A program made the position numbers and the translations under genes. This document shows, one piece after another, positions 6,961-8,741 of a stretch of 8,741 nucleotides of DNA; position 1 is the first letter of the stretch, and each line of letters opens with the position of its first letter. The notes beneath the pieces were generated by a model. It was given only the letters and a program-made list of their open reading frames with translations, was not told the DNA's origin and searched no databases. This stretch comes from an uncultured Ruminiclostridium sp. (lineage in GTDB: Bacteria; Bacillota; Clostridia; Oscillospirales; Ruminococcaceae), in NCBI GenBank assembly GCA_934462775.1, contig CAKSIR010000101.1:1-8741 (forward strand), read 5' to 3'.

Positions 6961-8337
6961 CTATTTCACGTCATTTTCGGAATCATTGCCAAGATTTGCA
7001 AGCTCCTCCTGCTTTTTTTCAATAGCCTCTTCAAGCTTTCTTATGCGGACCTTCTTCTTTTTCTGTCCCTCTGCGGCAATTTTTTCAAGCAGCTCGCCGT
7101 CCTTCTGCCTGTCCTCGTCGGTATACACATAGTCGTTGGTGAACCGCCCCACGTTTTCCTCGTAAAGCAGCGTGTCCGAGGGCAGATTCTTCTTTCTGAG
7201 CCTTGCGGAAACCCACTCGCTCATGAGCATATAGATAACCGCGAAAACAGGTACCGACAGCAGCATTCCCACAAAGCCGAACAGACCGCCGCCGATTATA
7301 ATCGCAATCAGCACCCACACGCTGGGCACTCCCGTTTTGTCGCCCTGAATAAGTGGAACCATAACGTTTCCGTCAAACTGCTGCATACACAGCATGAAAA
7401 TAACGTACCAAAGGCATTTCAGCGGGTCGTCCAGCAGCACGATTATCGCCGTCGGGATTCCGCCGATGAACGGACCGAAAAACGGGATTATATTGGTGCA
7501 GGCGATCATCACCGCCAGCAGCACCGGATACGGCGCGCTGATTATGGTTGCAAAGATAAAGGTAAGGCAGCCCACAAAGAACGCGTCAAGCAGTATTCCC
7601 ACCATGTAGTGCCTGAAAATCTTGTTTGAGCGGTGGCACAGGTTAAGTATGTGCTGCACGAAATCGTTGTGCAGGAACGCGAACAGTATTTTTCTTGCCT
7701 GCCGCAGGAGCATATCCTTTGCAAGGAGCAGATAAACCGCGATGATAAAGCCGATAATGAAGTCCTTGAATCCCATTATAAAGCTTATCACGCCGCCGCC
7801 CACCTTGGACAGCGCGCTTGTCAGCGCAGGCTGAACCGACGTCCACAGGTCGGTAATGTAGTTTTCAAGCTGAACCATCGGGTCGGCGATGAACTCGGCT
7901 ATTTCGGGGCTGTCCGCAAAGGTGGACTCCGCCCACTTCTGAATGTTCAGCGCGTAGGCTTTCAGCTGAGGCACAAGGTTTGACACGCTGCCCAGAAGCT
8001 GCGGCACAACCAGCCATACCATTCCCGCAATTACCGCAAGGGCAAGTATAACCGTTATCCACAGGGATACGGCTCTTATGCGGCGCTGTTTCTGCCGCGA
8101 AGCGTCCTTTTGCCACTTTTTGAATACTCGGTGCTCAAAAAAATCCATAATCGGATTTAATAGGTAGGCAATCACCACACCCCATATAATGGGAGTAAGC
8201 ACCGAGCCCATAAAGCTGAATACCTCTTCAAAACCGGGGAGGTAGTTGACGGCAATCAGCAGTATTCCGCTGATTACTATCACGCCTATGGCATAAGCGG
8301 CGATTTTGCCGTATTTCTTATTCCATTTAAACTTCAT
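6961..8337 (-). CDS. AI-2E family (PF01594) membrane transporter-like protein
   Basis: The 458-residue polytopic membrane protein has about eight hydrophobic segments (near 13-30, 38-60, 90-111, 183-206, 245-268, 270-300, 304-320 and 335-372). A soluble loop (about 112-180) lies after the third, as in the family. Diagnostic stretches are NIIPFFGPFIGGIPTAI (282-298) and QFDGNVMVPLIQGDKTGV (320-337). Some members export AI-2 (TqsA) or act as sodium/proton antiporters, but the substrate cannot be read from sequence. The last 80 residues (about 378-458) form a charged cytoplasmic tail ending in a Lys/Glu coiled coil, which is extra to the core. The ribosome site is poor: only GGTGA at 8341-8345, 3 bases from the ATG. 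The gene lies 73 bases downstream of tRNA-Arg. It may be read through from the tRNA promoter or use a weak AT-rich promoter in that gap. No terminator follows it. Confidence 0.9.
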   Translation of the reverse strand: MKFKWNKKYGKIAAYAIGVIVISGILLIAVNYLPGFEEVFSFMGSVLTPIIWGVVIAYLLNPIMDFFEHRVFKKWQKDASRQKQRRIRAVSLWITVILALAVIAGMVWLVVPQLLGSVSNLVPQLKAYALNIQKWAESTFADSPEIAEFIADPMVQLENYITDLWTSVQPALTSALSKVGGGVISFIMGFKDFIIGFIIAVYLLLAKDMLLRQARKILFAFLHNDFVQHILNLCHRSNKIFRHYMVGILLDAFFVGCLTFIFATIISAPYPVLLAVMIACTNIIPFFGPFIGGIPTAIIVLLDDPLKCLWYVIFMLCMQQFDGNVMVPLIQGDKTGVPSVWVLIAIIIGGGLFGFVGMLLSVPVFAVIYMLMSEWVSARLRKKNLPSDTLLYEENVGRFTNDYVYTDEDRQKDGELLEKIAAEGQKKKKVRIRKLEEAIEKKQEELANLGNDSENDVK

Positions 8338-8383
8338 TATTCACCAATTTCTTTTTATATTTATAAAGGTGTACTTTCATGGC

Positions 8384-8403
8384 GCAAGTCCCCTCGGACT
8401 TGC
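8384..8403 (-). other. Stem-loop between tRNA-Arg and the AI-2E gene
   Basis: A perfect 8-bp stem pairs 8384-8391 with 8396-8403 around a 4-base loop. It begins 7 bases past the tRNA CCA end. No T-run follows on the minus strand, so it is not a standard intrinsic terminator. It may instead protect or define the 3' end of the tRNA precursor, or terminate weakly. Confidence 0.6.
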
Positions 8404-8410
8404 AGAATTA

Positions 8411-8487
8411 TGGCGCGCTTAAGAGGATTCGAACCTCCGGCCTGCCGCTTAGGAGGCGGCCGCTCTATCCTGCTGAGCTATAAGCGC
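8411..8487 (-). tRNA. tRNA-Arg (anticodon CCU)
   Basis: The 77-base gene folds as a complete cloverleaf. The acceptor stem GCGCTTA pairs perfectly with TAAGCGC. The D stem is GCTC/GAGC, and the anticodon stem GCCGC/GCGGC holds loop CTCCTAA, giving anticodon CCT (CCU), which reads AGG. The variable loop has 5 bases. The T stem GGAGG/CCTCT has one G-U pair and loop TTCGAAT. The discriminator is G, and CCA is encoded in the DNA. It is a minor-codon arginine tRNA with its own promoter just upstream. Confidence 0.97.
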
Positions 8488-8503
8488 ATAAATAGTCTTA
8501 TAT

Positions 8504-8532
8504 ATTATACACTATTTTTTTTGAAATTACAA
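8504..8532 (-). promoter_or_regulatory. Sigma-A promoter of tRNA-Arg
   Basis: On the minus strand TTGTAA (8527-8532) and consensus TATAAT (8504-8509) are separated by 17 bases that include an A8 run. Initiation would fall near 8497, about 10 bases before the mature tRNA. The promoter ends 12 bases short of the repeat-related sequence that begins at 8545. Confidence 0.85.
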
Positions 8533-8544
8533 TACCCTATGAAG

Positions 8545-8570
8545 AATTTATTGCTCGCCCCCTTGGCGAG
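8545..8570. repeat. Extra repeat-derived hairpin module beside the right copy
   Basis: A 6-bp stem CTCGCC/GGCGAG pairs 8554-8559 with 8565-8570 around a 5-base loop. The segment reuses words found inside the main repeat: AAGGGGGCGAGC (as at 84-95) and TTTATTGCTC (as at 49-58). It is absent next to the left copy. It looks like a fragment or rearranged piece of another repeat unit inserted between the element and the tRNA promoter. Confidence 0.55.
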
Positions 8571-8726
8571 GTGTTCATGCGCCGCACGGGCTTTTTTTGT
8601 TGTAGTTACGCACTCGGTGGGTAAGGGGGCTGCTCGCCCCCTTGATAAAGTTGGATTAGACTGAAAGGGAGCAATAAACCCCTCGTCCCATTCTTTGCTT
8701 GCCCAAAGAATGGGAGAAGAAAGGCA
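8571..8726 (-). repeat. Structured intergenic repeat, right copy (inverted)
   Basis: This is the reverse complement of 1-156 with no gaps. The core part (8620-8726) differs at only five positions. Hairpin 1 (8704-8715 with 8686-8697) keeps 12 bp although two pairs differ from the left copy (C-G to T-A and T-A to C-G). Hairpin 2 lies at 8623-8643 and is identical. The spacer of 16 bases is diverged but has equal length, and the tail 8571-8603 matches at 30 of 33. Past 8726 the sequence continues with a second CGGCGCCTGA word at 8732-8741, so the element probably extends outside the window. No coding sequence is seen. Confidence 0.85.
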
Positions 8727-8741
8727 CTCGCTCAGGCGCCG

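Noticed and set aside
6862..7629. 255-codon plus-strand ORF
   Set aside because: It lies opposite the AI-2E family gene and the pheS promoter, has no recognisable domain and a composition expected of an antisense frame.
8360..8387. Possible promoter for the AI-2E gene (TTGCGC, 16 bases, TATAAA on the minus strand)
   Set aside because: The -35 box matches only three positions and overlaps a perfect stem-loop; the -10 lies in AT-rich sequence where such words are common. Not strong enough to annotate.
8581..8603. GC-rich sequence followed by seven T residues on the plus strand, resembling a terminator
   Set aside because: The best stem is only about 3 bp, and the T-run is the conserved A-run of the repeat tail; no plus-strand gene precedes it.
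8410..8664. 84-codon plus-strand ORF starting MARLRGFEPPACRL
   Set aside because: It is the antisense of the tRNA-Arg gene running on through the promoter and the repeat; the GFEPPACRL-type peptide is a well-known artefact of reading tRNA genes in reverse.
1..8741. CRISPR array, defence island or prophage
   Set aside because: There are no regularly spaced direct repeats, no nuclease, integrase or structural phage gene; the only repeats are the inverted pair at the ends and fragments of it.

Overview
All genes in this window lie on the minus strand. They look like part of a low-to-mid-GC Firmicutes chromosome, most likely a Clostridia gut commensal of the Ruminococcus/Oscillospiraceae type. 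The reasons are a Bacillus/Clostridium-style PheS with a four-cysteine knuckle, strong AGGA/GGAGG ribosome sites, TTGnnn-17-TATAAT promoters and a PrsA-like lipoprotein. The genus is an inference from style, not a match.

In transcription order (high to low coordinates) the layout is: a repeat element (8571-8726, continuing out of the window); a good sigma-A promoter; tRNA-Arg(CCU) (8411-8487); a small GC-rich stem-loop; an AI-2E family (PF01594) membrane protein (6961-8337); a near-consensus extended -10 promoter (6922-6950); pheS; pheT; a SurA/PrsA-like lipoprotein with a degenerate parvulin region; an intrinsic terminator (2174-2205); an ABC-F ATPase gene; a strong operon-end terminator (161-194); and a second copy of the repeat (1-156).

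pheS, pheT and the lipoprotein gene follow each other with gaps of 40 and 27 bases and no terminator, so they probably form one transcript. The ABC-F gene follows in the same direction but sits behind a terminator-like hairpin, so its expression may be partial readthrough or attenuated. The proteins are housekeeping: charging of tRNA-Phe (PheST), ribosome-associated ATPase (ABC-F), extracytoplasmic protein folding (lipoprotein) and a membrane permease-like protein.

The most interesting signal is not a gene. The two window ends carry copies of one intergenic repeat in inverted orientation. They align without gaps over 156 bases, with only 5 differences in the first 107. Four of those five differences fall in a 12-bp hairpin and form two compensatory base-pair exchanges, so the folded structure itself appears to be under selection. 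I see no CRISPR array, phage gene, transposase or defence system.
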